Of a stretch of 20,139 nt of DNA, positions 10,117-18,379 are shown piece by piece (the stretch's first letter is position 1; the number at the start of each line of letters is the position of its first letter). The stretch comes from a virus. The notes below the pieces were generated by a model. That model did no database searches. It was given only the letters and a program-made list of their open reading frames with translations, and was not told where the DNA came from. The translations under genes and the position numbers were made by a program. The stretch lies in IMG/VR virus record IMGVR_UViG_3300048592_000751, positions 1-20,139 of that record. One strand, written 5' to 3'.

Positions 10117-12150
10117 ATGGCAGTCAAAGACACAACGCTGTACGATAGCCCGACTCAAACGAAAGATTACGCGGGCAAGATACCCCCTCAATCAGATAAA
10201 TCTGTTGAGGAAATTTATAGTGAAAAAGATAAAGAATATGTTAATAAATTTTTACAAATACGTCTCGAGCGTGCGCGTAATCAGCGCCGTCAGATATATC
10301 CTGAGTTTAAAGACAAAACGTATATCGCCATCTACGAAGAAGACGAAAAAATTGCCAACACGCATCTCCCGCAAAAGAAAAACGAAGACGATGTCATCGT
10401 ATCAGCGGGGACGGTTGAAGCGAAGCTCGACACGCTCCTCGCGCACATAGCGAATCTCGATTTATCACCGGAAGTGCTCGCGTACGACAAGGAAAATAAT
10501 AAACTCAATGAGGTGGGCACCGCCCTTTCGGACATTATTGAACTAACGGAAGAGAATGATGGTGGCGATGAGGGTGGTGATGAAGAAAAAAAACTTCTCA
10601 GGCAACGTGAACTTTTAAAACATGGCACGGTCTTTGTTCAGGAAGAATGGTTGCGCCTCTTTGAGACAAAGAAAATTCTAAAGGACAGTTATAATGGACA
10701 GTTCAAGGACACAGCAGACCTATGGACAGAGTCTCTTGAGCTTGTTTTTGATGGTCCGTCAAGGACACTCCTTCATGGTCCCAATGTCTTTTTGGGAGAC
10801 ATGACGGAATATTTTATGGAAAAGCAACCGTATGTTTTTGCAGTAATAAATATGGATTATGACGTTGCAAAAGCAAAATATGGGAAATTTGAGAACTGGA
10901 TATATGTTAAAAAGGGCAAGGTCCCCGAGTCTATTCCTCTCTCGGAGCAAACAATTTTTGATAATAAATGGCGCCTTACTGATCTTAAGGAAAATCAAGT
11001 TGAAATTATTTTATACCAGGATAAGCCACGTGATGAATTTCAAATAATCATTAACGGAGTGATGATGTTACCTATTGGGTTTCCTCTTTCTGCGGTGTGT
11101 CCCGGTGGAAATTACAACATCACAAAACAAGTGTTCCGTATTATTAACTCGAAATTTGCCTACGGACAATCGTTTGTATCTCAGGGTTCTATTAAGGAAA
11201 TTTCAGCACTCGTTGACGAGATGTTGAAATTGTTTGTGCTTAAAACACGTAAAAGTTATTCTCCTCCGTATATAAACACTTCGGGTAAGGTGATTAATTC
11301 ACGTGTTCTTTCTGCGGGACGTATCTCTATGGGTATTCCTCCGGATGCTCTTGTGGCAATTGGCCAAGAAGGTCAAGGGGTTACTGCAAATGAATATAAT
11401 ATTTTGAAAGAGCTTCAAGATCGTATTGATAAAAGTACGATTTCAAATCAGATGGCGGGACAACAGGGTAAGTCTGGCACCACCGCAACAGAAGTTCTTG
11501 AGCTTCAGCGCCAAGCAAAATTAACTCTTGGTCTTACCATTATTGCGTGCTCTCTCCTTGAAAAGAAGTTAGGAAAATTACGGTTATATAATCTTCTTGC
11601 AAATTGGTTTGAACCAACTGATACAAAATTTGTGATGATTGATGGACAGCGTCGCGAAATGAATCAGTACCGTAAAACAAATCGAGAAGTAGCAGTACCG
11701 GGAACGGGAACTGCGGAGCGTCAAGTAATTCCTATTGATGGAGAAGTACCTATTCCGGAAGTGATTTATGATCTTGAAGAAAAAGAAACTGAAGCAAATG
11801 GATTCCCTGTGCGTAAAATTTATATTTCTCCGCAAGGATTAAAGACTGCTAAGATTACATGGAAGATTGTGGTAATACCCAAAGAAAAGGAAGGTAGCGC
11901 GTTTAAGAAGTTGTTATTCCGTGAGGAGCTTGCTGATATTATGTCGCTCACACAGATTGGTAGTACCCCCAATAAAGAAGGTTTGGAAGATGAGTTGGCA
12001 AATGTTTACGGAAAAAACAGAAATAAATTATTTGCTAAGGCGCAACCTATGGGTCCAGAAATGGCGGGTATTTCAAGTGTTATTGCCAACAACAATAAGG
12101 GTCGAGCAAATATCGGTGGTGCTCCGGTTATGCCGGGCGCCGCAGGGTAA
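10117..12150 (+). CDS. Portal protein
   Basis: This 677-residue protein follows the large terminase and begins MAVKDTTLYDSPTQTKDYAG. A helical, charged N-terminal region (FLQIRLERARNQRRQIYPEF) leads to the SAGTVEAKLDTLLAHIANLD segment seen in portal families that anchor the clip domain, then a beta-rich wing, the SFVSQGSIKEISALVDEML helix, and a polar glutamine-rich helix around residues 440-475 (ISNQMAGQQGKSGTTATE). It forms the dodecameric ring through which DNA is packaged and to which the terminase docks. The long size is closer to P22/T7-like portals than to HK97 portals (about 430). It ends in a glycine/alanine-rich tail. Confidence 0.85.
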   Translation: MAVKDTTLYDSPTQTKDYAGKIPPQSDKSVEEIYSEKDKEYVNKFLQIRLERARNQRRQIYPEFKDKTYIAIYEEDEKIANTHLPQKKNEDDVIVSAGTVEAKLDTLLAHIANLDLSPEVLAYDKENNKLNEVGTALSDIIELTEENDGGDEGGDEEKKLLRQRELLKHGTVFVQEEWLRLFETKKILKDSYNGQFKDTADLWTESLELVFDGPSRTLLHGPNVFLGDMTEYFMEKQPYVFAVINMDYDVAKAKYGKFENWIYVKKGKVPESIPLSEQTIFDNKWRLTDLKENQVEIILYQDKPRDEFQIIINGVMMLPIGFPLSAVCPGGNYNITKQVFRIINSKFAYGQSFVSQGSIKEISALVDEMLKLFVLKTRKSYSPPYINTSGKVINSRVLSAGRISMGIPPDALVAIGQEGQGVTANEYNILKELQDRIDKSTISNQMAGQQGKSGTTATEVLELQRQAKLTLGLTIIACSLLEKKLGKLRLYNLLANWFEPTDTKFVMIDGQRREMNQYRKTNREVAVPGTGTAERQVIPIDGEVPIPEVIYDLEEKETEANGFPVRKIYISPQGLKTAKITWKIVVIPKEKEGSAFKKLLFREELADIMSLTQIGSTPNKEGLEDELANVYGKNRNKLFAKAQPMGPEMAGISSVIANNNKGRANIGGAPVMPGAAG

Positions 12151-12169
12151 AATGTAACGATATAAACAA

Positions 12170-12619
12170 ATGAATATCTTTAGTTTTCGGCTTGTACGTC
12201 AAGCTGAATGGGACGCTAAAGATTCTGAAAGAAAACAATTAGCTGATGCAAACTTGCGCTTACGCGCAGAGAATACTGCATTAAAAAATAGTACAGAACC
12301 ACAACGTCCGTTTGTGCCAGTTGAGGTTTCTGATGGTGAGCCAACTGATTCAACAGAAAGAAAAATGTATGTTGCGAAGGTGGCTGGGTTTCACCAAGAG
12401 ATTTTAAAGCCAAAAGTATTACGAATGATTTCCGACGCACGTGCGGAGCTTGAGAAGTGGGGGAATAGTGACCCCACGACGACAGCGCTGTTGCGGGGGA
12501 CCATTAATGCTTTGTGGCTTTTTTATGATTGGGGCGAATTAATGACGAATGAACAAATCTCTAATCAAACACAAATTGATGGTGAGGAATTAAACGAATT
12601 AAAAGAATTAATAAAATAA
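12170..12619 (+). CDS. Small helical head-region protein
   Basis: The 149-residue protein begins MNIFSFRLVRQAEWDAKDSE. Residues about 14-42 (SERKQLADANLRLRAENTALK) form a coiled coil, then a proline-rich hinge (EPQRPFVPVEV), and a helical C-terminal half (ILKPKVLRMISDARAELEKW, INALWLFYDWGELM). It sits between portal and the scaffold-like gene with an A-rich leader and no Shine-Dalgarno motif. No known family is recognised; the position suggests a head-assembly or virion accessory protein. Confidence 0.7.
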   Translation: MNIFSFRLVRQAEWDAKDSERKQLADANLRLRAENTALKNSTEPQRPFVPVEVSDGEPTDSTERKMYVAKVAGFHQEILKPKVLRMISDARAELEKWGNSDPTTTALLRGTINALWLFYDWGELMTNEQISNQTQIDGEELNELKELIK

Positions 12620-12622
12620 ATC

Positions 12623-13261
12623 ATGGCAAAATTATTCGATGAATACGGTAATCCCGTAGAAGACCATCAGGCATTTACCGCTGAGGAGGTCGCTGCACTA
12701 CAAAAGGAGGCCGTAGACAAATATGTTGCAGAAAATCCAAATAAAACTGCCGAGCTTGCTGAGGCGGAAAAAAAGGTTGCGGACCTTACAAAAAAATTAG
12801 AAGAGGGTGGTGGTATGCCCGACGGTCAAAAGAGGCGACTTCTTGATGAAAAAAAGGTTGCGGAGGAAGCACTTAAAGAAGTTACCGATAAATTTATGAA
12901 AGAGGTTACTACCCTTAAGGAGAATCTTTTTGGGAGTGTAAAGAGTAGGGCGCTCAACACATTATCCCGTGGCAACAAGGAGTCTGCGGAAAAAATTGAA
13001 GCAAAATATCAATCCTTAATGAAGACTGGAGAATATCCAGATAGCGAGGAAGGCATACAAAGAGCTATGACTGATGCCGCAACTCTTGTAATGGGTTCAC
13101 GCCCCGCCCCAGGGTTCCTTGATAACGCTACCAACACTGGTGGTATGCGTGGGGATGGTGCCGGTAAAGATAATGCTGTCGAAAGTGATAATTCAATCGC
13201 TATGCGTAAGGCGTTTGGTATCTCTGATGAAGATGCAAAGAAATTTACTCCTAAGCAATAA
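12623..13261 (+). CDS. Scaffold-like head assembly protein
   Basis: The 212-residue protein starts MAKLFDEYGNPVEDHQAFTA. A long charged helical stretch (residues about 25-110, rich in A, E, K, with AELAEAEKKVADLTKKLEEG) predicts a coiled coil, followed by a small helical segment and a flexible glycine/asparagine tail (NATNTGGMRGDGAGKD) ending in a short basic FGISDEDAKKFTPKQ. Acidic coiled-coil N-half plus a short basic C-terminus directly before capsid genes is the usual layout of phage scaffolds, whose C-terminus binds the coat protein. The gene start is in AATAAAATAAATC-ATGG without a Shine-Dalgarno motif. Sequence family not identified. Confidence 0.7.
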   Translation: MAKLFDEYGNPVEDHQAFTAEEVAALQKEAVDKYVAENPNKTAELAEAEKKVADLTKKLEEGGGMPDGQKRRLLDEKKVAEEALKEVTDKFMKEVTTLKENLFGSVKSRALNTLSRGNKESAEKIEAKYQSLMKTGEYPDSEEGIQRAMTDAATLVMGSRPAPGFLDNATNTGGMRGDGAGKDNAVESDNSIAMRKAFGISDEDAKKFTPKQ

Positions 13262-13269
13262 ATAAAACC

Positions 13270-13827
13270 ATGGCAAAAAACGATACTAATAAAGAAAAGA
13301 TAAAAGAGGCTCCAGCTGGTGCTGTTAAAGAAACTGTCTTGTCTGATGCCACCACACGTATTATTGAGGGGTCAAAGAAAGACGCTTCGCCAGAAATGGT
13401 CGAAGTTCCGAAGGAAACACTTGAAAAAGTGATGGCGACCGTTGCGGAACAACAGAAGCAAATTAATATTCTCACTGAAGCTGCTGATAAGGGGCGTTTG
13501 AGTTTTATTCAACAGCGCCGTGACGCAGGGAAATTAGTAAAGACCGCTAAACTAACAACGCTCAATGGGGATGTTGTTGTGGGGTGGAAAATCCTTGAGG
13601 ATGATGTTCGTTTTGAAAGCGGAAGACTTATTGAGAAGCAAACAGTAAAGATATTCTTTAAGGGGGGTAAGGACATAGATATGGGGTTGAGGGCTTTCAG
13701 TGTTGAATCAGGAAAAACTGAAGGGGAAGTGATTAAAGAATCAAAAGATAAAGACGGAAATGTATTCTTTACATTACAGCTTGAAAACGGGGATGAGATA
13801 GAAATACAAGACATATTCCTTAATTAA
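13270..13827 (+). CDS. Hypothetical head-region protein
   Basis: This 185-residue protein begins MAKNDTNKEKIKEAPAGAVK. The first 50 residues are disordered-looking, then a coiled coil (TLEKVMATVAEQQKQINILTE), then a beta-rich C-terminal 100 residues (LTTLNGDVVVGWKILEDD, TVKIFFKGGKDIDMG, VFFTLQLENGDEIEIQDIF), suggesting a beta-barrel or head-fibre-like domain. It lies between scaffold and decoration genes. A coiled-coil stalk plus beta tip fits a head fibre or capsid accessory protein, but this is inference. Confidence 0.65.
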   Translation: MAKNDTNKEKIKEAPAGAVKETVLSDATTRIIEGSKKDASPEMVEVPKETLEKVMATVAEQQKQINILTEAADKGRLSFIQQRRDAGKLVKTAKLTTLNGDVVVGWKILEDDVRFESGRLIEKQTVKIFFKGGKDIDMGLRAFSVESGKTEGEVIKESKDKDGNVFFTLQLENGDEIEIQDIFLN

Positions 13828-13833
13828 ATAACC

Positions 13834-14322
13834 ATGCAAAAGTATATCGGAAAATTCATTGGACCGAATAAGATTAAGGAACTTGTTCTCATGGAACAAA
13901 AAACTCCATTGGGAAATAAGGTTTACGCTGTTGTGTATGAGGGTGGATTTGAAGAACTAATAACTTCTTCAACACTTGAATTATGTGTAAGTGACTCGTT
14001 ATCTGACCTTACTATCGCACAACAAGTAAAACTTAATACCTTAGTAAAAAAGATTATTGAACTTATTGCTGAATACGATATTAGGCTGTATGAAATAGAG
14101 ATGGTCTCTAAGCTTCTTAACGACAGTATTGCAAAGTCAACAGATAAGGCACTCTCATATAAATGGTACGGCTCTCTTAAGCAGCATATCGATGGAAAAG
14201 ACCCTATCAGTTTCTTCAGTATCCTTGAGGTAGATGGAATCTTAAAGGAGGCTGCTTCTCAAGGTGCTGATGTACCTACTCCTGAACCAGAAACAGAGCC
14301 AAAAGTAGCTGAAAATGCTTGA
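13834..14322 (+). CDS. Hypothetical head-region protein
   Basis: The 162-residue protein begins MQKYIGKFIGPNKIKELVLM, with a small beta N-domain (KVYAVVYEGGFEELITSSTLE), a helical middle (QQVKLNTLVKKIIELIAEYD and IEMVSKLLNDSIAKS) and a proline/glutamate-rich tail (TPEPETEPKVAENA). Its stop overlaps the next ATG by eight bases, so the two are coupled. No family recognised; context places it with head assembly. Confidence 0.65.
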   Translation: MQKYIGKFIGPNKIKELVLMEQKTPLGNKVYAVVYEGGFEELITSSTLELCVSDSLSDLTIAQQVKLNTLVKKIIELIAEYDIRLYEIEMVSKLLNDSIAKSTDKALSYKWYGSLKQHIDGKDPISFFSILEVDGILKEAASQGADVPTPEPETEPKVAENA

Positions 14323-14536
14323 TTTGAACCGATTGAAAGTTGAAGATTTGGGAGAAATTAAACTACAAGAATTGCAGTTGCTTTATCTTATTCGTAATAA
14401 ATACAGATTTGGACCTCTTGAGATTATGTGTCGTGATGGTATTCCTTGGGACCTTTTAAAAACAGTCGAAAGAACACGCCTTGGACCAGACTGTACTTAT
14501 CCACATAGTTCCCAAAACCAACAATCTGTAGTATAA
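14315..14536 (+). CDS. Small conserved-looking phage protein
   Basis: The 73-residue protein begins MLDLNRLKVEDLGEIKLQEL. The segment FGPLEIMCRDGIPWDLLKTVERTRLG (split around residues 32-57) resembles the F-G-x-x-x-I-x-V-R-D-G-x-P motif of small phage proteins found near structural genes. The C-terminus is polar (PHSSQNQQSVV), and its stop codon is the TAA inside the TATAAT at 14532. It is the last gene of the portal transcript before the hairpin at 14575. Confidence 0.6.
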   Translation: MLDLNRLKVEDLGEIKLQELQLLYLIRNKYRFGPLEIMCRDGIPWDLLKTVERTRLGPDCTYPHSSQNQQSVV

Positions 14537-14537
14537 T
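14532..14537 (+). promoter_or_regulatory. Candidate -10 just before the 14575 hairpin
   Basis: A perfect TATAAT overlaps the upstream stop. The -35 at 17 bases is weak (TTCCCA, 14509-14514) and no TGn precedes it. A start near 14544 would give a short RNA ending at the hairpin, or a leader for the capsid genes. Confidence 0.45.
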
Positions 14538-14574
14538 TTAAGTACGGTTCTTTTCAGAAGAATATCGTCCCATC

Positions 14575-14632
14575 AAAAAACGACGGACACATACTCGAAA
14601 TCATAATGATTTTGACGTGTCCGTCGTTTTTT
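14575..14632 (+). terminator. Strong hairpin terminator/attenuator before the capsid genes
   Basis: AAAAAACGACGGACAC (14575-14590) and GTGTCCGTCGTTTTTT (14617-14632) pair perfectly over 16 bases. The loop holds a second palindrome, AAATCAT-A-ATGATTT (14598-14612). The A-run and T-run make it a possible terminator in both directions. Because the decoration and capsid genes follow at once, it may reduce rather than stop transcription. Confidence 0.85.
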
Positions 14633-14649
14633 GCTTTTGAGAGACCTTT

Positions 14650-14740
14650 CGGGGAAAAAAACCCTAGTTAAAAAATATCGCTGGGAAAGCTAACTACTTA
14701 AACCCGTCGGGGATGAAAACCCTAGTTAACAAATAAGCGA
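14650..14740 (+). repeat. Two-copy GGGG...CCCTAGTTAA leader element
   Basis: Two roughly 30-base copies, 14650-14681 and 14708-14739, share CGGGGA, then AAAACCCTAGTTAA and AAATA, with a 58-base offset. Each has a CC-rich arm just upstream (ACCTTT or ACCCGT) that could also pair with the GGGG, so alternative hairpins exist in each copy. The second copy contains a seven-codon ATG frame (14713-14736). The pair lies in the untranslated leader 30-120 bases before the decoration gene. Confidence 0.65.
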
Positions 14741-14768
14741 CATTATTAAAGTTAAATAAAAACATATC

Positions 14769-15185
14769 ATGGCTTTTCGCAGATATAAAGGTAAAACAAA
14801 GATTGTTTGGTTACCTATGACCACATCGCTTGCTCTTACAAAAGGCACACTTGTGGAATTGACTTCAGGACGTGTTGCTGCCGCAGACGCAGACGAGGCA
14901 GCAACTGAAATTCGTGGCGTATTAGCAAAAACCATTGCTTCTACGGATGCTGATTATGCTTCAGCACGTTTAGTTCCTGTTGAGGTACCAATTGAAAGAC
15001 ACGTTGTTTGGGAAGCTGATGCAACTGGATTTACTGCAGGCGGCACTAACGAAGGTGTTGAATACGGTATTTCAGATTCTGGAACCGTTGACCAGACTGA
15101 AACAACCGCTGACGCATTTTTGGTAACTGAAGTTCTTTCAGCAACAAAAGTGCGTGGATTCTTAAAAATTAACGGCGCATATTAG
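14769..15185 (+). CDS. Capsid decoration/stabilisation-like protein
   Basis: The 138-residue protein begins MAFRRYKGKTKIVWLPMTTS and is almost all beta strand with alanine- and threonine-rich turns (LTKGTLVELTSGRVAAADAD, TEIRGVLAKTIASTD). The G-T-L-V...G-x-x-x-x-A...I-x-G-V-L pattern, the size, and the location immediately before the major capsid gene match head decoration proteins that sit on the capsid surface. It is preceded by an A-rich leader without a Shine-Dalgarno motif and by the structured 14540-14740 leader, so it and the capsid protein may be regulated together. Confidence 0.75.
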   Translation: MAFRRYKGKTKIVWLPMTTSLALTKGTLVELTSGRVAAADADEAATEIRGVLAKTIASTDADYASARLVPVEVPIERHVVWEADATGFTAGGTNEGVEYGISDSGTVDQTETTADAFLVTEVLSATKVRGFLKINGAY

Positions 15186-15209
15186 TAATTTTAGTAATAA
15201 GACACCATC

Positions 15210-16217
15210 ATGGAGTTAAACATTGGCGTACTCTCAGATTTCGTAAGAAATGCTGAAATTATGTGGGCGCAGGGTGCACAATCTGTGCCACAGTACGTGC
15301 GTAACTCAGGGTTGGTTAAGGAAATTCCAGTTCCTCAAATGACAGGAAACACGCGTGAATTTTCTGAAATTGACCTCGAAGAGTATGCACGTAAGAAATT
15401 AGAAGGAGACCAAGCGGCACGCGCACGTGTGCAGCAAGGTTATTCCAAGACTGCAACACTTAAGCGTTACGGATTGGAAATTGGTATCACCTACGAAATG
15501 CGTACACAGGGTAAGTATTTCGACATCAAACAGAAACTTACTAATCTCGGTAAGCAAATTCCAAATCGTCTTGACTTGGACCTTTCGCACCGCCTTGGCT
15601 TCGGTTCTGCAACAACCTACGCAGATATGGACGGTGAAACCGTTGATATTGCAGTAGGAGACACCCTTGCATTGTATTCAACAGTGCACACGGTTCGTGG
15701 TTCTTCAACCACTTTCCGTAATCGTCTTGCTAACAGCCCACAGCTTTCTCGCGGTGCGCTTGAGGCAATGGAAAAGATGCGTGTAGAAAACACCATCAAT
15801 CAATTTGGTCAGAAAATGACGATTCCTGACAATATTCTTTGGACGACAGATGACCCAAACACCGTAAACACGGCTATGGAAATTCTCAAGTCAACAACGA
15901 ATATGACACAAAGTAACCCTGGTGTAGTTAATACTTACCAAGGTAAATATCGTCACGTTGTTCTTCCTCGTCTCGCAACAGATAAGGATGGTGCGGTAGA
16001 TAGCACAAAAGCTAAATACTGGGGTGTCGCTTCAAGCGATTACTCAACCTTCTTCCTTGGAGTGCACGAAGAAGCAAATCTTAAATCTCCTACACCTGGT
16101 TCAAACGCTGAGGAGTTCTCAACAGACAACTGGAACTTTGGCGCTCGTGGTGGATACCTCATCGCTATCGTTTCAGCAAACTGGTTAGGCGTATCGTACG
16201 GAGACGGAACAGCGTAA
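15210..16217 (+). CDS. Major capsid protein
   Basis: The 335-residue protein starts MELNIGVLSDFVRNAEIMWA. A helical N-arm with FSEIDLEEYARKKLEGD and a KTATLKRYGLEIGITYEMR segment resemble the E-loop/P-domain spine of HK97-fold coat proteins; the middle holds NQFGQKMTIPDNILWTTDD and a long beta-rich A-domain-like region, with a C-terminal FGARGGYLIAIVSANWLGV. Size, composition and place directly after the decoration gene support the call. No cleavable delta domain or protease gene is visible, in line with a scaffold-based capsid. The leader AATAAGACACCATC has no Shine-Dalgarno motif, which is notable for the most abundant protein. Confidence 0.88.
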   Translation: MELNIGVLSDFVRNAEIMWAQGAQSVPQYVRNSGLVKEIPVPQMTGNTREFSEIDLEEYARKKLEGDQAARARVQQGYSKTATLKRYGLEIGITYEMRTQGKYFDIKQKLTNLGKQIPNRLDLDLSHRLGFGSATTYADMDGETVDIAVGDTLALYSTVHTVRGSSTTFRNRLANSPQLSRGALEAMEKMRVENTINQFGQKMTIPDNILWTTDDPNTVNTAMEILKSTTNMTQSNPGVVNTYQGKYRHVVLPRLATDKDGAVDSTKAKYWGVASSDYSTFFLGVHEEANLKSPTPGSNAEEFSTDNWNFGARGGYLIAIVSANWLGVSYGDGTA

Positions 16218-16244
16218 TAATAGTTAATCGCGCATAGGATTATG

Positions 16245-16265
16245 AGAGAGAGATTTTCTCTCTTT
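16245..16265 (+). terminator. Weak hairpin after the capsid gene
   Basis: AGAGAGAGA (16245-16253) pairs with TCTCTCTTT (16257-16265) over nine positions with one G-U and a TTT loop. Only three T residues follow in the stem end, so it may lower read-through or protect the capsid mRNA rather than fully terminate. A GGAGGAGG motif follows at 16271-16278 but is 22 bases from the next ATG. Confidence 0.45.
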
Positions 16266-16300
16266 AGGTCGGAGGAGGATTACTAGCGCAAAACAAAAAC

Positions 16301-17245
16301 ATGAATCATAATCTTAATTCTGGTTACGGACCAATTATAGCGAATCGCCTCGCTTCTCTTAATGCAGGTAAAACAATTATTGTTGGTAAGGCAGCGCTTG
16401 CTCATCGTGACATCTATACAGATATTTTTGTACCAGATGCTGATGGTAAAGTTCTCTTTGCTTCAACTATAGATGCAGCTATTGGTCTTTGTACTGCAAG
16501 CTCAGGAGATACTATTTATGTTCTCCCGGGACACACTGAAGCGGTTACTTCAACAAGTATCGCTTGTGATGTTGCTGGTGTGAATATAATTGGTCTTGGG
16601 TCTGGTTCAATGAAGCCGACCCTTACTTTTGCAGCAACTGACTCTCGTATTAATGTCACAGCTGCAAATTGTACTTGGAAGAATTTTCGATTTGAAGCAG
16701 CTGTTGGTCAAGTTGTGACTGCAGTTCTACATGCTACTGCAGCACAAAATACTCAATATATTGATATTGAGTTTTATGCGACTTCAACATTCAACTTCAT
16801 TAATTGCTACACTCTCGGTGCAGCAAACATCTCTGATGGTTGCAAATGGGAGCGTAACTATGTTCGCACTACAGATGCGGGTCAGCTCGCGCTGGTTGTA
16901 ACTGCAGCCGCTCATAATGACTTAAAGTTTTACAACAACTATGTATCCCATGCCGCCGCTGCTGCAGGTCTTTTGACCGCAGGTTCGGTGAACTTGTTGG
17001 GGCTTGATGTTCGTGGAAACTTTGTGCAAACAGGTCAATCTGATGGTTCAGTTGGAGTGTTAGTTATCACGACTTCTACCGCCTCAAGCGGTTGTATCGT
17101 TGATAATGATATGAAGACTGCAGATGCCGCAGCTAACGTAGCAATCCCAATTGCTTCGAAAGTGTATGCGGCTCGAAACTACATTGCCGGTGCTGACGAA
17201 GTTGGTACTGTCATCGCAGTTGGAACACTATTCGATAACGCATAG
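16301..17245 (+). CDS. Beta-helix virion protein
   Basis: The 314-residue protein begins MNHNLNSGYGPIIANRLASL. After a short N-terminal adaptor it has the start of a parallel beta-helix: FASTIDAAIGLCTASSGDTI, then YVLPGHTEAVTS and GVNIIGLGSGSMKPTLTF, which is the pectate-lyase-like entry pattern (DTIYVLPG, NIIGLG). Irregular coils rich in N, D and A follow (FINCYTLGAANISDGC, KFYNNYVSH, VRGNFVQT). Such proteins form trimeric spikes or capsid appendages that contact glycans. It sits right after the capsid gene, not with tail genes. No catalytic residues can be named. Confidence 0.75.
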   Translation: MNHNLNSGYGPIIANRLASLNAGKTIIVGKAALAHRDIYTDIFVPDADGKVLFASTIDAAIGLCTASSGDTIYVLPGHTEAVTSTSIACDVAGVNIIGLGSGSMKPTLTFAATDSRINVTAANCTWKNFRFEAAVGQVVTAVLHATAAQNTQYIDIEFYATSTFNFINCYTLGAANISDGCKWERNYVRTTDAGQLALVVTAAAHNDLKFYNNYVSHAAAAAGLLTAGSVNLLGLDVRGNFVQTGQSDGSVGVLVITTSTASSGCIVDNDMKTADAAANVAIPIASKVYAARNYIAGADEVGTVIAVGTLFDNA

Positions 17246-17278
17246 TCTTTCTGACTTCACTCTGTTCATTATAAAAAA

Positions 17279-17692
17279 ATGCCTACAAGACAAGAATACA
17301 CAAAACAATATAGAATCATCAATCCAGAAAAATTTGCTGGATATACAAAAAAGTATCGCGCAAAAGAAGAGGTGAAAATGAAGAGACGGATATATCAACG
17401 TGAATATATGCGAATGGTAAGAGAAAATACTCCTGAAAAAATAAAAAAATGGAGGAGTAATTCGTCTCATGACACCAAAAAGATATGGATGATAAACATT
17501 GGAAATCGTGATGGATTCTTTTGTAAAAAGTGTAAGACTGTTAATCATTTAACCCTTCAACATAAAATTCCTAAATGTATAGGTGGAAGATATACCTATG
17601 AAAACTTAGAAATATTATGTCTTACATGCAACATGAATGATTACCATGAATTAGTTAAGAAGGCATTAAAATTTTATTTTGAACAGGACTGA
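17279..17692 (+). CDS. HNH homing-type endonuclease
   Basis: The 137-residue protein has a lysine/arginine/tyrosine-rich N-terminus (RQEYTKQYRIINPEKFAGY, RRIYQREYMRMV) and a complete HNH zinc module: FCKKC (C82/C85), LTLQHKIPKCIGG with H95, YENLEIL with N109, and CLTCN (C114/C117). This ββα-metal nuclease cuts or nicks DNA and commonly spreads as a free-standing homing gene. It interrupts the structural gene series between two virion proteins, 33 bases after one and 29 before the next, with richer A/T codon use than its neighbours, consistent with insertion. Confidence 0.88.
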   Translation: MPTRQEYTKQYRIINPEKFAGYTKKYRAKEEVKMKRRIYQREYMRMVRENTPEKIKKWRSNSSHDTKKIWMINIGNRDGFFCKKCKTVNHLTLQHKIPKCIGGRYTYENLEILCLTCNMNDYHELVKKALKFYFEQD

Positions 17693-17721
17693 GGCCAGAA
17701 CTAACATTAAAAAATATTATT

Positions 17722-18372
17722 ATGTACACAAAAGATACAAAATCATACACCATCTTTGATGCGGCAACGCCGGTGGCAATTACGTCATCGACCGATGCTA
17801 CGCCAATTGTGGTGACAGCAACTGCACATGGATTTTCAACGGGAGATACTGTGTTAATTTTTGGTCATACGACTAACGTAGCAGCAAATGGAATTTACAA
17901 AGTTACTCGTTTAACAGCAGATACTTTTTCACTACAGAATCGAAATACAGGTGCTAGTGTCGCTGGGAGTGGCGGAGGTGCTGGTGGCGCAACGGGTATT
18001 TGTGTTGTTGCTCCTAAAATCATTAGCGTAAAAGAATTTGAAAATATCAACATTAATGTACACACTTCAGGTAGCGCTAACTGTACTCTTAAGGCGGTTG
18101 GTTCCTTAGGATTAAATACAGGGGACCAAACATCACATGGTGATACACCTAACTTCGGTGCAACACAATCACCATCAAATCCATGGACATATGTAGCAAT
18201 CCAAAACATTGACTCTGGGACAGTTTTAGCAGGTAGTACGGGGGTCGTTTTAACAGGAACAGATACTCATTCTCAATATACAACAGGCACTAACGGCCTC
18301 ACGTATTTTACGGTTATACCAACTGCATGGAGTGCGGGGGCTATTTCTATTAGCGTATTAGTAAGTAACTAA
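17722..18372 (+). CDS. Virion protein with FCCH-like beta domain
   Basis: The 216-residue protein starts MYTKDTKSYTIFDAATPVAI. Residues about 25-75 (TPIVVTATAHGFSTGDTV, NGIYKVTRLTADTFSLQ) follow the A-H-G-F-x-x-G-D-x-V...N-G-x-Y-x-V...T-F-x-L pattern seen in phage structural proteins labelled with a ubiquitin-activating-enzyme FCCH-like domain. A glycine-rich linker (GSGGGAGGAT) joins a C-terminal beta-sandwich-like half (NTGDQTSHGDTPNFG, TYVAIQNIDSGTV, LTYFTVIPTAWSAG). It is probably a virion surface or adaptor protein. Start AATATTATT-ATG lacks a Shine-Dalgarno motif. Confidence 0.7.
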   Translation: MYTKDTKSYTIFDAATPVAITSSTDATPIVVTATAHGFSTGDTVLIFGHTTNVAANGIYKVTRLTADTFSLQNRNTGASVAGSGGGAGGATGICVVAPKIISVKEFENININVHTSGSANCTLKAVGSLGLNTGDQTSHGDTPNFGATQSPSNPWTYVAIQNIDSGTVLAGSTGVVLTGTDTHSQYTTGTNGLTYFTVIPTAWSAGAISISVLVSN

Positions 18373-18379
18373 TACGGCA

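Noticed and set aside
10332-10628. A serine-rich 98-codon - strand frame opposite the portal gene
   Set aside because: It mirrors acidic/lysine codons of the portal gene and has no independent support.
12151-15209. Search for a prohead protease between portal and capsid genes
   Set aside because: No ClpP-like, U35 or S78-like serine/histidine motif was seen in any of the genes there.
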